Part shown: positions 8,540 to 18,040 of the stretch, piece after piece
Position numbering within the stretch: position 1 is the first letter of the stretch
Layout: each line of letters starts with the position of its first letter
Notes under the pieces: generated by a model
Told to the model about the DNA's origin: nothing
Databases searched by the model: none
What the model saw: the letters and a program-made list of their open reading frames with translations, nothing else
Made by a program: the position numbers and the translations under genes
Assembly (NCBI RefSeq): GCF_029504735.1
Contig: NZ_JAQFIP010000001.1
Span: 186,001-250,000, forward strand
From: Ereboglobus sp. PH5-10
GTDB taxonomy: Bacteria; Verrucomicrobiota; Verrucomicrobiia; Opitutales; Opitutaceae
Direction: 5' to 3'
Length of the DNA: 64,000 nucleotides

Positions 8540-9352
8540 ATGAAATTCGATTACGACAAGCTGCTGAAAAAATACCCGCCAGCCGCCCCCGGCATTGCTG
8601 AAATAAGGCGGCTGCTCGCCTCTGGCGTCAATGCCACCATCACCGGGGCCGACGCACAATCGCATGAGCCATTCAAAGCCGGCACCACCGCGCTTATGCT
8701 TGCCGCCAATTTCGGACACACCGGCATTGTCACCGCGCTCATTCGCGCGGGCGCTGAAACAAACCTCGCCAACAGCGAAGGCTTCACCGCGCTCAAGGGC
8801 GCCTTGCGCGGCGGCCATGTGGAAATAGCGCAAAGCCTCATCGCCGCGCGCGCCAATGTTAATATAAAAGACATGCACGGAAAAACAGCCCTGCATTACT
8901 CCTGCGCCCAACCCGACATAAAAATATTAAAACTCATACTCGACGCACGTCCCGACCTGGGTGCGCTGGACGAGGACAGGCAAAGCGCGCTCTTTCTTCC
9001 GTCATATAATAATCGCGCCGAATTTGCATCACTGCTCCTGCGCGCCGGCATTGACCCAAACATCAAGGATAAAGGCGGGCTGACGGCGTTGGCCTGGGCC
9101 GCGCAAAACGGAGCAAGGGAAAGCGTGCGCGCCCTCATTGAGGGCAAAGCCGACGTGAATATTAAAAGCAAAAAAGGAATCACGCCGCTCATGTCCGCCG
9201 CCATCAAAGGCGACCTTGGCATAATAAAGCTCCTCATCGCCGCTGGAGCCGATGCAAACATCGCTGAAAAAGGCGGCCTTGTCGCAAGCGATTTTGCCGC
9301 CAGAAACAATCATTGGGCGGTCGCCGCCTTTCTAAGACAACACATGAAATAA
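8540..9352 (+). CDS. Ankyrin-repeat protein
   Basis: A 270-residue protein made almost wholly of about seven ankyrin repeats. Units are visible at about residues 54-86 (GTTALMLAANFGHTGIVTAL), 87-119 (GFTALKGALRGGHVEIAQSL), 120-150 (GKTALHYSCAQPDIKILKLI), 187-218 (GLTALAWAAQNGARESVRAL) and 220-250 (GITPLMSAAIKGDLGIIKLL). There is no signal peptide, so it should be cytoplasmic. Ankyrin proteins are a recurrent immunity family in polyimmunity loci, where they bind toxin domains. It is separated from its neighbours by 99 and 63 bases on the same strand. Confidence 0.9.
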   Translation: MKFDYDKLLKKYPPAAPGIAEIRRLLASGVNATITGADAQSHEPFKAGTTALMLAANFGHTGIVTALIRAGAETNLANSEGFTALKGALRGGHVEIAQSLIAARANVNIKDMHGKTALHYSCAQPDIKILKLILDARPDLGALDEDRQSALFLPSYNNRAEFASLLLRAGIDPNIKDKGGLTALAWAAQNGARESVRALIEGKADVNIKSKKGITPLMSAAIKGDLGIIKLLIAAGADANIAEKGGLVASDFAARNNHWAVAAFLRQHMK

Positions 9353-9415
9353 TCACGCCACATTGGCATTCATAATAAACCACACCGCCCGACGCATTGA
9401 ATATCGAGTTTTCCC

Positions 9416-10972
9416 ATGCCCGCCAAACCCAACACCACACCCTCGCACACACCCCGCCCCGGCGACATCTTTGCGCAACGCAGCGCCGACACCGGACGCT
9501 ATTGCGCCTATCAAATCACCCGCGCCGAAAACAAAACCATCTCGCTCCTCTCGCTCGATTGGGTCGGCGACGCGCCGCCGACCGACGCCGACCTCGCCGC
9601 CATGCGCCCGCTCAACAACACGCGCTACTACTGGGGACACGGCCTCGACTACCGCAACGTCGAGCTCCGCGACATGCCGCCGACACTCCAATTCGTCGCC
9701 AACCGCCCGCCGCTCGTCTCCCAAAAAACCACGTCCTTCGGCGGCTGGCCGACGCCCCGCACCCAGGCCGCCGAACAGGAGGCCGACTGGCGCGCCCGCG
9801 ATCCCGAACGCCTCCGCCGCTTCGAAGCCGCCCGAAGCAGCGGACGCGAGTTCACACTCGCCGGCCAAACCGTCCGCGACACCTTCACCCGCGCCGGCCC
9901 CGAACTCCTCGACCTCCTCCCCAACCTCGCCGAGCTCGACAAACTTCCGCGACTCCTCGAAATCGAGGCGCGCGGCCCGCGCCCCGACCTCATCGCCTAC
10001 CTCCGCACTCACGACCTGCTCCACCGCCTCGTCTGGAACGCGCACGGCGCTCGCGCGCTCGATTTCCGCGGCGTCCCCCACATCCACGACCTCGAACTCG
10101 ACGCCACCGGCCTCGAAACGCTCCACCTGCACGACACCCTCCACTCCCTCAAACTCACCGGCGCGCTCCACCCGGCGCTGCGCATCCACGCGTTCGACGA
10201 CGGCGCGCTGCTCTATCTCAACGCGCCGCCCGCCATCGCGGCTCCCGACCGCGCCGACCCCGGACTGCCAAACCTTTCCACCATCCGCATCGAAGGCATC
10301 GACAAACTCGACCTCGCCCCCATCGCCGGCCGCCACCCCGCGCTCGAAGTCCTGAGCCTCGCCGGCAAACCCGGCACGCTTCAAAACATCTCCGCAATCT
10401 CCCGCCTCCCAAAACTGCGGAGCCTCTACATCGACGACCTCTTCGGCTACACGCCCGCCGACATCCCGCCGCCCGGCACTCATCCGCGCCTCGCCGAACT
10501 CTGGCTCGAAAGCATCCCCGCCGACGTCGCCGCGCACGTCAAAAAAACCTACGCCCCGCTCAAAAAAACCGCGCGCCTCGACCTGCAAGTCCGCAAACCC
10601 CGCGCCCCCGAATGGCTCGCCGACAATCTCGACAACCCCTTCCGCGCGTGGGACGGCGACGAGTTTGTCAGCCCCGCCAACGCCCGCCGCGCCGCCACCC
10701 TCTACAAAAAAACCCGCGCCGAACTCCGCGCCCGCCTCGACTCGCCCGACGCCGCCCCCGCGCTCCCCGAATACCTGGAGCAACTCGTCCGCAAATGGGC
10801 CGCCGCCTTCAACACATGGGACAAACGAACCAACTGGATCGAAACCGAGGAACGCGAAACCATCTGCGAGGTCGTTGACAACCTCCTCGCCGAAGCCGCC
10901 CGCCGCCACCCCGCCGCAAACATCGACACCGCCAAACTCTCCTCCCTCTTCGACGAACTCCGCGATTTTTGA
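9416..10972 (+). CDS. Leucine-rich-like conserved protein, possible immunity role
   Basis: A 518-residue protein. The N-terminal segment (RPGDIFAQRSADTGRYCAYQ, about residues 14-33) resembles the start of Imm26-like domains. The middle (about 205-385) consists of leucine-rich-like strand-loop units such as LELDATGLETLHLHDTLHSL and LPKLRSLYIDDLFGY. The C-terminal 110 residues (NPFRAWDGDEFVSPANARRA, then YLEQLVRKWAAAFNTWDK) look like a conserved helical domain. No signal peptide. Similar proteins are sometimes labelled gliding-motility proteins in databases, without clear basis. The stop overlaps no neighbour; the next gene starts 29 bases on. Confidence 0.72.
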   Translation: MPAKPNTTPSHTPRPGDIFAQRSADTGRYCAYQITRAENKTISLLSLDWVGDAPPTDADLAAMRPLNNTRYYWGHGLDYRNVELRDMPPTLQFVANRPPLVSQKTTSFGGWPTPRTQAAEQEADWRARDPERLRRFEAARSSGREFTLAGQTVRDTFTRAGPELLDLLPNLAELDKLPRLLEIEARGPRPDLIAYLRTHDLLHRLVWNAHGARALDFRGVPHIHDLELDATGLETLHLHDTLHSLKLTGALHPALRIHAFDDGALLYLNAPPAIAAPDRADPGLPNLSTIRIEGIDKLDLAPIAGRHPALEVLSLAGKPGTLQNISAISRLPKLRSLYIDDLFGYTPADIPPPGTHPRLAELWLESIPADVAAHVKKTYAPLKKTARLDLQVRKPRAPEWLADNLDNPFRAWDGDEFVSPANARRAATLYKKTRAELRARLDSPDAAPALPEYLEQLVRKWAAAFNTWDKRTNWIETEERETICEVVDNLLAEAARRHPAANIDTAKLSSLFDELRDF

Positions 10973-11001
10973 AAAATTGCCACCCGCAAATTCCACACAT
11001 C

Positions 11002-11853
11002 ATGCCCGACAACACTTCCGCGCCGCCACCCGCATCCAAATCCTACGCCCCCGGCGATATCAACAGCCTCATCCGCGATATCGGCTCCGCCAAATCCGCC
11101 GCCGCCCGCGCACGCTTCGCCGGACGCCCGCCCGACGCGCAGGACACCCGCGCCGTTTATTTGGAAACCTGCGCCGCCATCGCCGCCGCCTTCGAGCCGC
11201 GCGGCTACAAGTTCTCAAAATCAGGCCCGCACTTCACAGCCAAGAGCCGGGACAAACAATTCACCTACCGCATTTCATTTCAATCGAGCCACAACAACAT
11301 CCCCGGCCAGCACATCAGGCTCCTCGTCCACACCTCCATTTCCTCGCCCGTCGTCAAGAAATGGGAAACCGCGCTCTGGGCGCGCCACGGCCGGACATAC
11401 CAGGGCAACGGCAGCATCGCCGGCACGCAACTCGGCTACCTCGCCGAGCCAGGCAAACGCGCCTGGGTCGCATGGGAACTCGCGCACGAGCACACTCGCG
11501 CCGCCGCCATTGCCGAGGTCACCGACCGCATCACCCGCCACGCGCTCCCGTGGTTCGCCCAATGCGAGGACATCCCGCGCCTCGTCGGGCGCATTGTCGA
11601 AACCGGCGTTTTTCCCGACTGTCACGTTGAGGATTTCCCCGCCGAGCTCCTCCTCTGCTTCGCAAGCAGGGGACAAACCGCGCGTGCGCTCGCTTCTTAT
11701 ATAAAAACACTGCATCCCAAGGCCCGCGCCAATCTTCACAAAGACCTCGCCGCGGCGCGCGCCGAGTCGCCGCTCGAAATAAATTACAGCGGCTTCTCCG
11801 GCTGCCACATCCGTTACCTCCTCGCCGAAGGCATCGAATTTCCAAAAGAATAA
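11002..11853 (+). CDS. Conserved hypothetical protein, DUF4304-like
   Basis: A 283-residue protein of unknown function. The central segment YLETCAAIAAAFEPRGYKFS, followed by SGPHFTAKSRDKQFTYRISF, has the feel of DUF4304-type proteins (a helix, then GF/GYxxxxxxF and a strand with an R/FQ motif). That family occurs next to toxin genes. The C-terminal part is helical with no recognisable catalytic residues. A TTG at 10969 extends the frame 11 codons into the end of the previous gene; the ATG at 11002 is preferred as it lies just past the previous stop. Cytoplasmic; function inferred only from the neighbourhood. Confidence 0.65.
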   Translation: MPDNTSAPPPASKSYAPGDINSLIRDIGSAKSAAARARFAGRPPDAQDTRAVYLETCAAIAAAFEPRGYKFSKSGPHFTAKSRDKQFTYRISFQSSHNNIPGQHIRLLVHTSISSPVVKKWETALWARHGRTYQGNGSIAGTQLGYLAEPGKRAWVAWELAHEHTRAAAIAEVTDRITRHALPWFAQCEDIPRLVGRIVETGVFPDCHVEDFPAELLLCFASRGQTARALASYIKTLHPKARANLHKDLAAARAESPLEINYSGFSGCHIRYLLAEGIEFPKE

Positions 11854-11884
11854 AACGCGCCGCGTCGCACACATATTCAAAATC

Positions 11885-12334
11885 ATGAAAGCCGAAATCC
11901 ACGCGCACCTGCGTGCGCATAATATAGAAATCCCCGACGACCCGGACGAGGCCGTCAATCTCTATCTTGGCGCATTGTTAATCGAGAAATTCGACTACTG
12001 GCTCGCACGCGGATTTGATTATACGGACAATCCGCAGCCGCCGACGCCCTTCGCCAGACCCTCAAGCGAAGCCGCCAAAAAAGACGCCGCCTACCGGGCC
12101 GCCTTCGCTAAACTCGACAGCGACACCAAACGAACAATAAAAGAACTGCTCCGCGAATCACTTGAGGGCATCCTCTTCAGCACGCTCCTGACATTCGACC
12201 AAACTCCCGCCGGAAAATGGAAACTCCAATTCCGAACCAAGGACATGACCGCCCGCGCCAACCCGGGACGCGATTATGAGCTGCACGACGATTTATATAA
12301 ATGGATGGATTTGTTTAGCAAAAACAAACAGTGA
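11885..12334 (+). CDS. Small conserved hypothetical protein
   Basis: A 149-residue protein I do not recognise. It has an acidic N-terminus (IPDDPDEAVNLYLGALLIEK), a helical centre (DTKRTIKELLRESLEGILFS) and a C-terminus ending DDLYKWMDLFSKNKQ. No signal peptide, transmembrane segment or catalytic motif. Codon use matches its neighbours, and it lies 31 bases after one cluster gene and 53 before the next. Size and context fit a small immunity protein. Confidence 0.6.
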   Translation: MKAEIHAHLRAHNIEIPDDPDEAVNLYLGALLIEKFDYWLARGFDYTDNPQPPTPFARPSSEAAKKDAAYRAAFAKLDSDTKRTIKELLRESLEGILFSTLLTFDQTPAGKWKLQFRTKDMTARANPGRDYELHDDLYKWMDLFSKNKQ

Positions 12335-12387
12335 AAACAAATCCCTCCATCGCATAAGTATATTCTCAGCCTCCATATTTTCCCAAT

Positions 12388-13377
12388 ATGAATCGCGAAA
12401 CATTATTAAAACAAATCGAACAATGGCACGCCGACGGAAACCATCAGGAGATCGAGGACGCCGTGCGCGCGCTGCCTGAAGCCGGGCGCGACTTCGACCT
12501 GTCTTGCATGCTCGCCCGCGCGCTCAACAACCTCAGCCGCTACGGGGACGCGCTTGAAATTCTGGAATCCGTGCGCGATCAGGGGCGCGACGACGCGCTG
12601 TGGCACTACCGCGTCGCCTATTCATTATATTATTTGGACCGCGAGGCGGACTCCATTCCGCATTTCGAGCGCGCAATCGCGCTCGGCGACGACCATCCCG
12701 ACACGTATCAAATGCTGCTCTGGGCAAAGAAGGCCGCGAAGCAGCACCTGGACGCGAAACCTGAAAACAAAAACACGGACGGCGAAGCGCGGACGGCATT
12801 TGTCGCCAAGGCCATTGCGACACTCGAGCTCAACATGCGCCTGCAACCGAACGCCCGCACCATGCGACTGGAGGACGGGCTCGACCTCATGCTCCGCGAC
12901 AAGGGCCTCGGCTACGTGAACGGCGGCGGCTCGCAACTCTCGCCCGAGGGGGAAATCACATCCTGCGACATCGAAATAAAACTCGCCGAGGACTCGCCTG
13001 AGATCATCGAAACAATCCTGAGCATCGCCAAAAAACTCGATATCGCGAAAGGCTCCAAACTCAAATACCGCGCCCTCGCCGGCGGCACCGAAGTGGAATA
13101 CCCGATCGGAAAACTGGAGGGATTCGCGGTTTATATAAACCACGCGAACCAGCCGCCCGAAGTGTGGCAAAAACACAACGTCAACGAGGTCGCCGACGAA
13201 TTGCACAGCCTCCTCGGAAACAACGGCACGCTCGTGTTCAGCCATTGGAACGGCCCGAAGGAAGTCGCGCTGTATTTCTACGGCGAGGGCGGAGCCGATG
13301 CGATGCAGGCAAAGGCAAAACCGCTCCTCGACACGCACCCGCTCTGCGAAAACTGCCGCATCGTCCGGCTCGCCTGA
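12388..13377 (+). CDS. TPR protein with C-terminal immunity-like alpha/beta domain
   Basis: A 329-residue protein. Residues 1-120 carry TPR-like helices typical of a family often seen in toxin-immunity neighbourhoods: QWHADGNHQEIEDAVRALPE, LARALNNLSRYGDALEILES and WHYRVAYSLYYLDREADSIP. The rest (about 185-329) is an alpha/beta domain, including YPIGKLEGFAVYINHANQPP, LLGNNGTLVFSHWNGPKEVA and LYFYGEGGADAM. No signal peptide. Proteins with this TPR plus C-terminal domain layout are widespread and uncharacterised. The gene ends 26 bases before the next start. Confidence 0.72.
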   Translation: MNRETLLKQIEQWHADGNHQEIEDAVRALPEAGRDFDLSCMLARALNNLSRYGDALEILESVRDQGRDDALWHYRVAYSLYYLDREADSIPHFERAIALGDDHPDTYQMLLWAKKAAKQHLDAKPENKNTDGEARTAFVAKAIATLELNMRLQPNARTMRLEDGLDLMLRDKGLGYVNGGGSQLSPEGEITSCDIEIKLAEDSPEIIETILSIAKKLDIAKGSKLKYRALAGGTEVEYPIGKLEGFAVYINHANQPPEVWQKHNVNEVADELHSLLGNNGTLVFSHWNGPKEVALYFYGEGGADAMQAKAKPLLDTHPLCENCRIVRLA

Positions 13378-13403
13378 AACGTCCGCAACCCACCGTCCGC
13401 CTC

Positions 13404-15443
13404 ATGTCCATCAACCCGCTCTCACTCCCCGGCATCATCGCCGAACAAATTGAAATCTGCGACGACACCGAGTTCGCCGAGGCCCGCCAAACGCTCGCCA
13501 ACTTTGAGCAACAATGCGCCGCCGAGCCCTCCGTGCAAAACGACGAGTTCCTCGCCGCCGCGCACCGCCGGCTCCTCGAAGCCTTCGACGACTACAACGC
13601 GCCATTCGACGCCGCGCCGCACCTCGACGCGCTCCGCCGCCTCCACGAACGCCATCCCGCAAATCCGCGCATCATCGAGGACTACGCCAACGCACTCGCG
13701 CATCACCACGACGCCTGGCTCACCGCCGAGGACGCCGACCCCGCGCGCGCCGCCACCCCCTACCAGGCGCTCCTCGCCCTCGCCGAAAAAAATCCCGCGC
13801 ACGATCTCTCGGAGGAAATCGCCGACGCCTATTTTAATCAATTCCACCACTACATCACCCGCGGGGAGCACCGCGCCGCCGACACCATCCGTGGCCAGCT
13901 TGCCGCGCACCACGACCGCCACCCCGCCAGCGCGCACATCATCCAGCGGCTCGCCCAGGCGCACCTGACCCTGGTTTATTCTTGCGCCGACACCGACGAA
14001 CTCGACCCCGCCCGCGCCGCGTATCACACGCTCGAGGCGTTTGTCCAAAAACACATCGACACGCTGCCGCCACCCGCGCAACACAACCTCCGCCGCATGC
14101 AAATCCGCGCGCTCGCCCACCTCGTCGAGACAAGCGCGTCCCCGAGCAACACCGGCGAAAATCCCGCGCCGAGCGATCCCGCCGAAATCACCGCGTCCGA
14201 AACCCACTACGCCGCCATGCGCGAACTCTGCGCGCCTCTCGCCGACGCCGAGCCCCGCATCGCCCGCCATTTTGCCGACGCCGCCATCGCGCTCTGCAAC
14301 CACTACAATCTTTCAAACGAACCCGCGCCCGCCGCCGAAAAATACCGCGACCTCGAACGCCTCGCCGACCGCTATCCGCAACACTGCGCGCCTCAGTTTT
14401 CCCGCGCGCTCTACGCGCAAATCACCTCCGCCATCCGCGAGCGCCGTTTCGACGACGCCGAAAAACACCACTCCGCGTTCGAGCGCCACGCGACCGCGCA
14501 ACATGACGCCGGCGCGCCCGAAAAACACGACGACACCGAACCCGTCGAAAACCTTGCGCAAGCCTCCGCAGCCCTTGCCAACGCCTACGGCGGCGCCTCC
14601 CGCATGTCCGACGCGGAACGCCACGCGCGCAAAATCGCCGGCCTCCTCGACACCGCAAAACGCAATCCCGACACCGGCGACTCCACCCTTGCGAACCTCG
14701 CCGCCCTTCACGCCCTGACGCTCCACAACCTCGTCGTTGATTACGTCAACACCGGCGACACCGCAACCGCCGCCGCCCGCCAAGCCGATCTCGCCGCCCT
14801 CGCCGCGCAACACCCCGACTCCGCGGCCGTCGCCGAAAACCTCGCCGACGCCACCGACCAGATCGCATCAAGCCTCGCCAAAAACACCGGCATTGCCGCC
14901 GCCGAAAAATTCCTCTCGCAGCACGTCCCCGAAACACTCGCGAGCAACCCGGCCTATTCCAAAACGCTCTACAACCTCATCGTCATCGCCTCCGACGCGA
15001 AGGACCTTCCCTCCGCCGAGCGCCACTACGCCGTGCTCCGCCAGCTCGTGCAGAAAAACCCGCCGCACACCACCGCCGCGCTGCGCCTCGCGAAAGCCGC
15101 CTACAACCTCCACTACGACCATTCCGACGCCGGCGATTTTCCCCGCGCCGAAACCAAATACCGCGACCTCGTCGTCCTCTCGCGCATCCACGAGGGCAAT
15201 CCCGCCCTCGAAAACGGCAACCCCATCGGACTCGAAATCGCGCTCCGCATGGCCAACGCCGCGCGCAACTACGCCATCGACCTGAAAAACAAAAACGCCG
15301 CGCACCGCATCCCCGCGCTCCTCGCCGACATCCGCCACCTCGCCGCCCGCTGGACCTCGCCCGCCGCCAAGCCCATCCACGACGCCCTCGCCCAAATCAC
15401 AAGCCTCTGCCCTCCTCAACCCCCGCCGCTCCCCGGCGCATGA
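13404..15443 (+). CDS. Large helical-repeat (TPR-like) protein
   Basis: A 679-residue, Ala-rich helical-repeat protein. A loose unit recurs, for example LRRLHERHPANPRIIEDYAN, LAAHHDRHPASAHIIQRLAQ, LAALAAQHPDSAAVAENLAD and LRQLVQKNPPHTTAALRLAK. This is the TPR-like pattern of paired helices with a conserved HP turn. No signal peptide or enzyme motif. The longer frame from 13164 was rejected: its extra 80 residues are Arg/Gln-rich and overlap the preceding gene. The ATG at 13404 gives MSINPLSLPG. Its last 82 bases form the left copy of an 85-bp direct repeat that flanks the restriction-modification insert, so the 3' end of this gene was the insertion target. Confidence 0.75.
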   Translation: MSINPLSLPGIIAEQIEICDDTEFAEARQTLANFEQQCAAEPSVQNDEFLAAAHRRLLEAFDDYNAPFDAAPHLDALRRLHERHPANPRIIEDYANALAHHHDAWLTAEDADPARAATPYQALLALAEKNPAHDLSEEIADAYFNQFHHYITRGEHRAADTIRGQLAAHHDRHPASAHIIQRLAQAHLTLVYSCADTDELDPARAAYHTLEAFVQKHIDTLPPPAQHNLRRMQIRALAHLVETSASPSNTGENPAPSDPAEITASETHYAAMRELCAPLADAEPRIARHFADAAIALCNHYNLSNEPAPAAEKYRDLERLADRYPQHCAPQFSRALYAQITSAIRERRFDDAEKHHSAFERHATAQHDAGAPEKHDDTEPVENLAQASAALANAYGGASRMSDAERHARKIAGLLDTAKRNPDTGDSTLANLAALHALTLHNLVVDYVNTGDTATAAARQADLAALAAQHPDSAAVAENLADATDQIASSLAKNTGIAAAEKFLSQHVPETLASNPAYSKTLYNLIVIASDAKDLPSAERHYAVLRQLVQKNPPHTTAALRLAKAAYNLHYDHSDAGDFPRAETKYRDLVVLSRIHEGNPALENGNPIGLEIALRMANAARNYAIDLKNKNAAHRIPALLADIRHLAARWTSPAAKPIHDALAQITSLCPPQPPPLPGA

Positions 15444-15446
15444 ATA
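15362..15446. repeat. Left copy of 85-bp direct repeat flanking the R-M insert
   Basis: Bases 15362-15446 match 18300-18384 with four mismatches by eye (about 95 percent). The copy covers the last 27 codons and the stop of the TPR-like gene and ends at GCATGAATA. Weaker similarity continues about 25 bases further (GCCAC and GCGTGAAA). Confidence 0.92.
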
Positions 15447-15503
15447 TGATTAGCCACCCGCCTCCACGTGCGTGAAATGAGCCCGCGCATCGTCGCCTCC
15501 CTG

Positions 15504-16391
15504 CTATATCAGCGCGGCCAGTGTATTCGGTTTTATCGAGGCTCCGGGATAGTGCGCGAGAATTTGCGCCTTCAGGCTGCGCAGGAAATTTGCCGGGCCG
15601 AATTCCGCCAGCGGGATCCTATGGTTCGTCCGCTTCATCGCAATACCGTCGTCCGTCACTATAAACACTCCGGAGTCATACAAGCGCGCGCCAACACTTT
15701 GTTTGAGAAAAAGGCGGTAGCGCTCCGAATAGGATGGTCCGGCAAACACCGGCTTGTCCGTATTTTCATTTTTTCCCCTGAAAAGTTCCATCGCCAAAAA
15801 ATGCGGCTGTTTGATTTGGACAGGCTTGTTGTCGGAATCCTCCTTGTAGTTGCCGACAAATAAATACCCGAGCCACGGACGCGGCTGCTGGCGCACAAAA
15901 CCGGATTGCGCATACGTCACCCAAAAGTCGTGCGCGTTGCCGATACTCTCTTCGAGACGGTTGTTTTGGTTGTTCCCGATACTCTTGTCCTGCGACTTGA
16001 ATTCGACCGCCGCGTAAAGCACGGGATCCCCCTCGTCTCCGGGCGCGGGGTGAAAACGACTGCTTCCAAGCACTATCAAATCCCAATTCTTCGACGGGCG
16101 AAAATACGACGGCAAAATCGACGGTGCCGTTGAGAGATGCCCGCCGAGAAAGATATGCTCCGACTTCACGCCAAGCCCGACAAGAAAGCCGCGCAACTGC
16201 TCAGCAAAACCGTCCATCGTCTTGCCGTGCAAATTGGCGTCGCGCGCGCCACCCTGTTTTCCCGCTGAACGCTTCGCGCCCGCTGGTTGCTTCGAGTTCC
16301 ACCAGTGCCGCACGGCTTGATGAAAAATATCCGTCTCGGAGGTCAGCTTCGGCAACGACGGTTGAGATTCTTTTGATTTTGCGCGGGGCAT
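15504..16391 (-). CDS. Type II restriction endonuclease, XhoI/PaeR7I family
   Basis: A 295-residue protein of the XhoI/PaeR7I family, whose characterised members cut CTCGAG. The family core is clear: KNWDLIVLG (about residues 118-126), then LYAAVEFKSQDKSIGNNQNN, then RLEESIGNAHDFWVTYAQ. The D...ExK pattern of the PD-(D/E)xK nuclease is provided by the Asp in NWDL and by VEFKSQ. A RPWLGYLFVG block follows. The ATG at 16391 was chosen; a TTG at 16406 would add five residues and overlap the methyltransferase stop. The gene lies 11 bases downstream of its methyltransferase on the same strand. Specificity for CTCGAG is inferred from the family only. Confidence 0.88.
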   Translation of the reverse strand: MPRAKSKESQPSLPKLTSETDIFHQAVRHWWNSKQPAGAKRSAGKQGGARDANLHGKTMDGFAEQLRGFLVGLGVKSEHIFLGGHLSTAPSILPSYFRPSKNWDLIVLGSSRFHPAPGDEGDPVLYAAVEFKSQDKSIGNNQNNRLEESIGNAHDFWVTYAQSGFVRQQPRPWLGYLFVGNYKEDSDNKPVQIKQPHFLAMELFRGKNENTDKPVFAGPSYSERYRLFLKQSVGARLYDSGVFIVTDDGIAMKRTNHRIPLAEFGPANFLRSLKAQILAHYPGASIKPNTLAALI

Positions 16392-16402
16392 ATAATGTCG
16401 GG

Positions 16403-18040
16403 TCAAATTGGAAGTTTATCTATGCCATATATCTCGAAGGCTGTTTTTGTGGCAAGCGCGACATCCTGCGTGTCAAACGCGCGGCGCAATGCCGTCGATT
16501 GATTTCTCGATATACTTTCGGGCGCGGGCACGCGGATGCGGCGCAAATATTGCGCCTGAAAACGATAGTAACCGCCTCGCATCCTTACGCCGTAACTATG
16601 CACGAAGAACCTGCCGACATCCGACATGAGCAGCGCGCCGAGCACGCGCAAATCCCAGCGTTCGGAGGTTATCCAGTATAAATTGTGGTGCGGATAGGTT
16701 TCGCCCTCGTCCAGCGCCGGCAGCAACTGGTCTTTTATGTCGGCAATATAAAGTTTTTCGCGACCCGTCAGCGCCATGTTCACACGGTCAATCGTCTTGT
16801 GCCAGTGCTCCGGTTTGTCCTTGGCGGTATGCCGCGCCGCGAGTTTTGCATAATGTGGCTTAAGATAGTCGGCAAATCGCGGATGCGCGTTCAAACGCAC
16901 AAGCCCGCGCGCATCCCACGGATTGAGCAAATGGCGACCCGACCAATTCACGCGCCCGCCCGCAAGATCGCCGCTGAGCGCGAGTGGCAGCAAACGCGAT
17001 GCCTCGACATCGGGACGCTCGCCCGGATTGGTGATAAAAATCTTGTCCGCGCCCGTCGCCACGCCAATGCCTATGCGCGTGCCGGTTTGCGCATCCTCGA
17101 GCCGGCGAAACTGCGATTCCAACCGTTTCAAAAGAGCCAGCGCCTCGGGCGAGGCGCACGGCCAAGGCTCATTGCCGTGAAACCACGAGTTGAAACGCGC
17201 AGCCTGCAAAACAGTGTTCGATCTGGCACTGGTCAAATGGCTGAGCACATAGGAACGATCCGCGCGCTCGATGCCTGGCAGAGCCTTGGCCACGACAACC
17301 GGCCCCTGCGGCGCGTTCTTGATAACCGTTACCGCCGGATACGCGGAAACATCCGATTCAAACGCGTCAATATCGTGCGCCTCGACGATATAGCGAACAG
17401 CGTAGCCCTGCGTGGTGATAAACTCTCGTAACGCGGCCCCGTAGTCATTGAGAAGCCATCGGTCCGCGCATATGTAGGCGCACACGCCGTTCGGCCTCAA
17501 TTGCATCAACGCTGCCTGATAAAACGCGATATAAAGATCGGCGCGCCCGCGCATCGTGCTGAAGGAACGGTAGAGCGCCGCCTTGGCCGCGGGCATGTCC
17601 TCGAGCCGGATGTAAGGTGGATTGCCAATGACAAAATCCGCAATGGGAAACGCCAGCGCTGTCTCCAAAAAATCCTCGGACCTGATCCAGTTGCGAGCAA
17701 GCCTCGCCGCTGTGACGGGAGGCGCGCCGCCCTCGACCAAAATCGCCCTTACCATGGCTCGCGCCTGACTGGCAGTTTCCGGATCGATCTCAAAGGCGCG
17801 GATTGCATCGTTCGCGGATTCAATCGGAACGGTGCGCCGCTTGCATGACTCGACAAGACGCAGCACCATCGCCCTTAGAAACGCTCCGTCACCCGCGGAC
17901 GGCTCAATCGCAACCAGTTCAGACAAAGGTTTTTCCGCAGTGTAGCCCGCCAAATCGAGAATAATGTCCACCACCCAAGGCCTGGTGTAAACCACCCCGG
18001 CCTCGCGCTGTTTGGAAGAACTGGCAGACTCGTTACTCAC
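16403..18040 (-). CDS. N6-adenine DNA methyltransferase of the XhoI/PaeR7I-type system
   Basis: A roughly 545-residue adenine methyltransferase that would protect host DNA from the adjacent endonuclease. The SAM-binding region is IEPSAGDGAFLRAMVLRLVE (motif I). The catalytic motif is FVIGNPPYIRLEDMP (NPPY, motif IV). The C-terminal half (for example RMRGGYYRFQAQYLRRIRVP) resembles the target-recognition domain of Eco57I/TaqI-like enzymes. The frame is open to 18295, but the extra 85 residues are Cys-rich and unlike the family. The GTG at 18040 gives VSNESASSSKQREAGVVYT, leading directly into the conserved TRPWVVDIILD. Expressed with, and first in, the R-M pair. Confidence 0.88.
   Translation of the reverse strand: MSNESASSSKQREAGVVYTRPWVVDIILDLAGYTAEKPLSELVAIEPSAGDGAFLRAMVLRLVESCKRRTVPIESANDAIRAFEIDPETASQARAMVRAILVEGGAPPVTAARLARNWIRSEDFLETALAFPIADFVIGNPPYIRLEDMPAAKAALYRSFSTMRGRADLYIAFYQAALMQLRPNGVCAYICADRWLLNDYGAALREFITTQGYAVRYIVEAHDIDAFESDVSAYPAVTVIKNAPQGPVVVAKALPGIERADRSYVLSHLTSARSNTVLQAARFNSWFHGNEPWPCASPEALALLKRLESQFRRLEDAQTGTRIGIGVATGADKIFITNPGERPDVEASRLLPLALSGDLAGGRVNWSGRHLLNPWDARGLVRLNAHPRFADYLKPHYAKLAARHTAKDKPEHWHKTIDRVNMALTGREKLYIADIKDQLLPALDEGETYPHHNLYWITSERWDLRVLGALLMSDVGRFFVHSYGVRMRGGYYRFQAQYLRRIRVPAPESISRNQSTALRRAFDTQDVALATKTAFEIYGIDKLPI

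Noticed and set aside
9353-10996. 547-codon minus-strand frame
   Set aside because: Antisense to the leucine-rich-like gene, Gly/Val/Glu-rich, no domain, and it runs through intergenic sequence.
13164-13403. 80-residue extension of the TPR-like protein
   Set aside because: It overlaps the preceding gene out of frame and is Arg/Gln-rich. The ATG at 13404 follows the previous stop by 26 bases.
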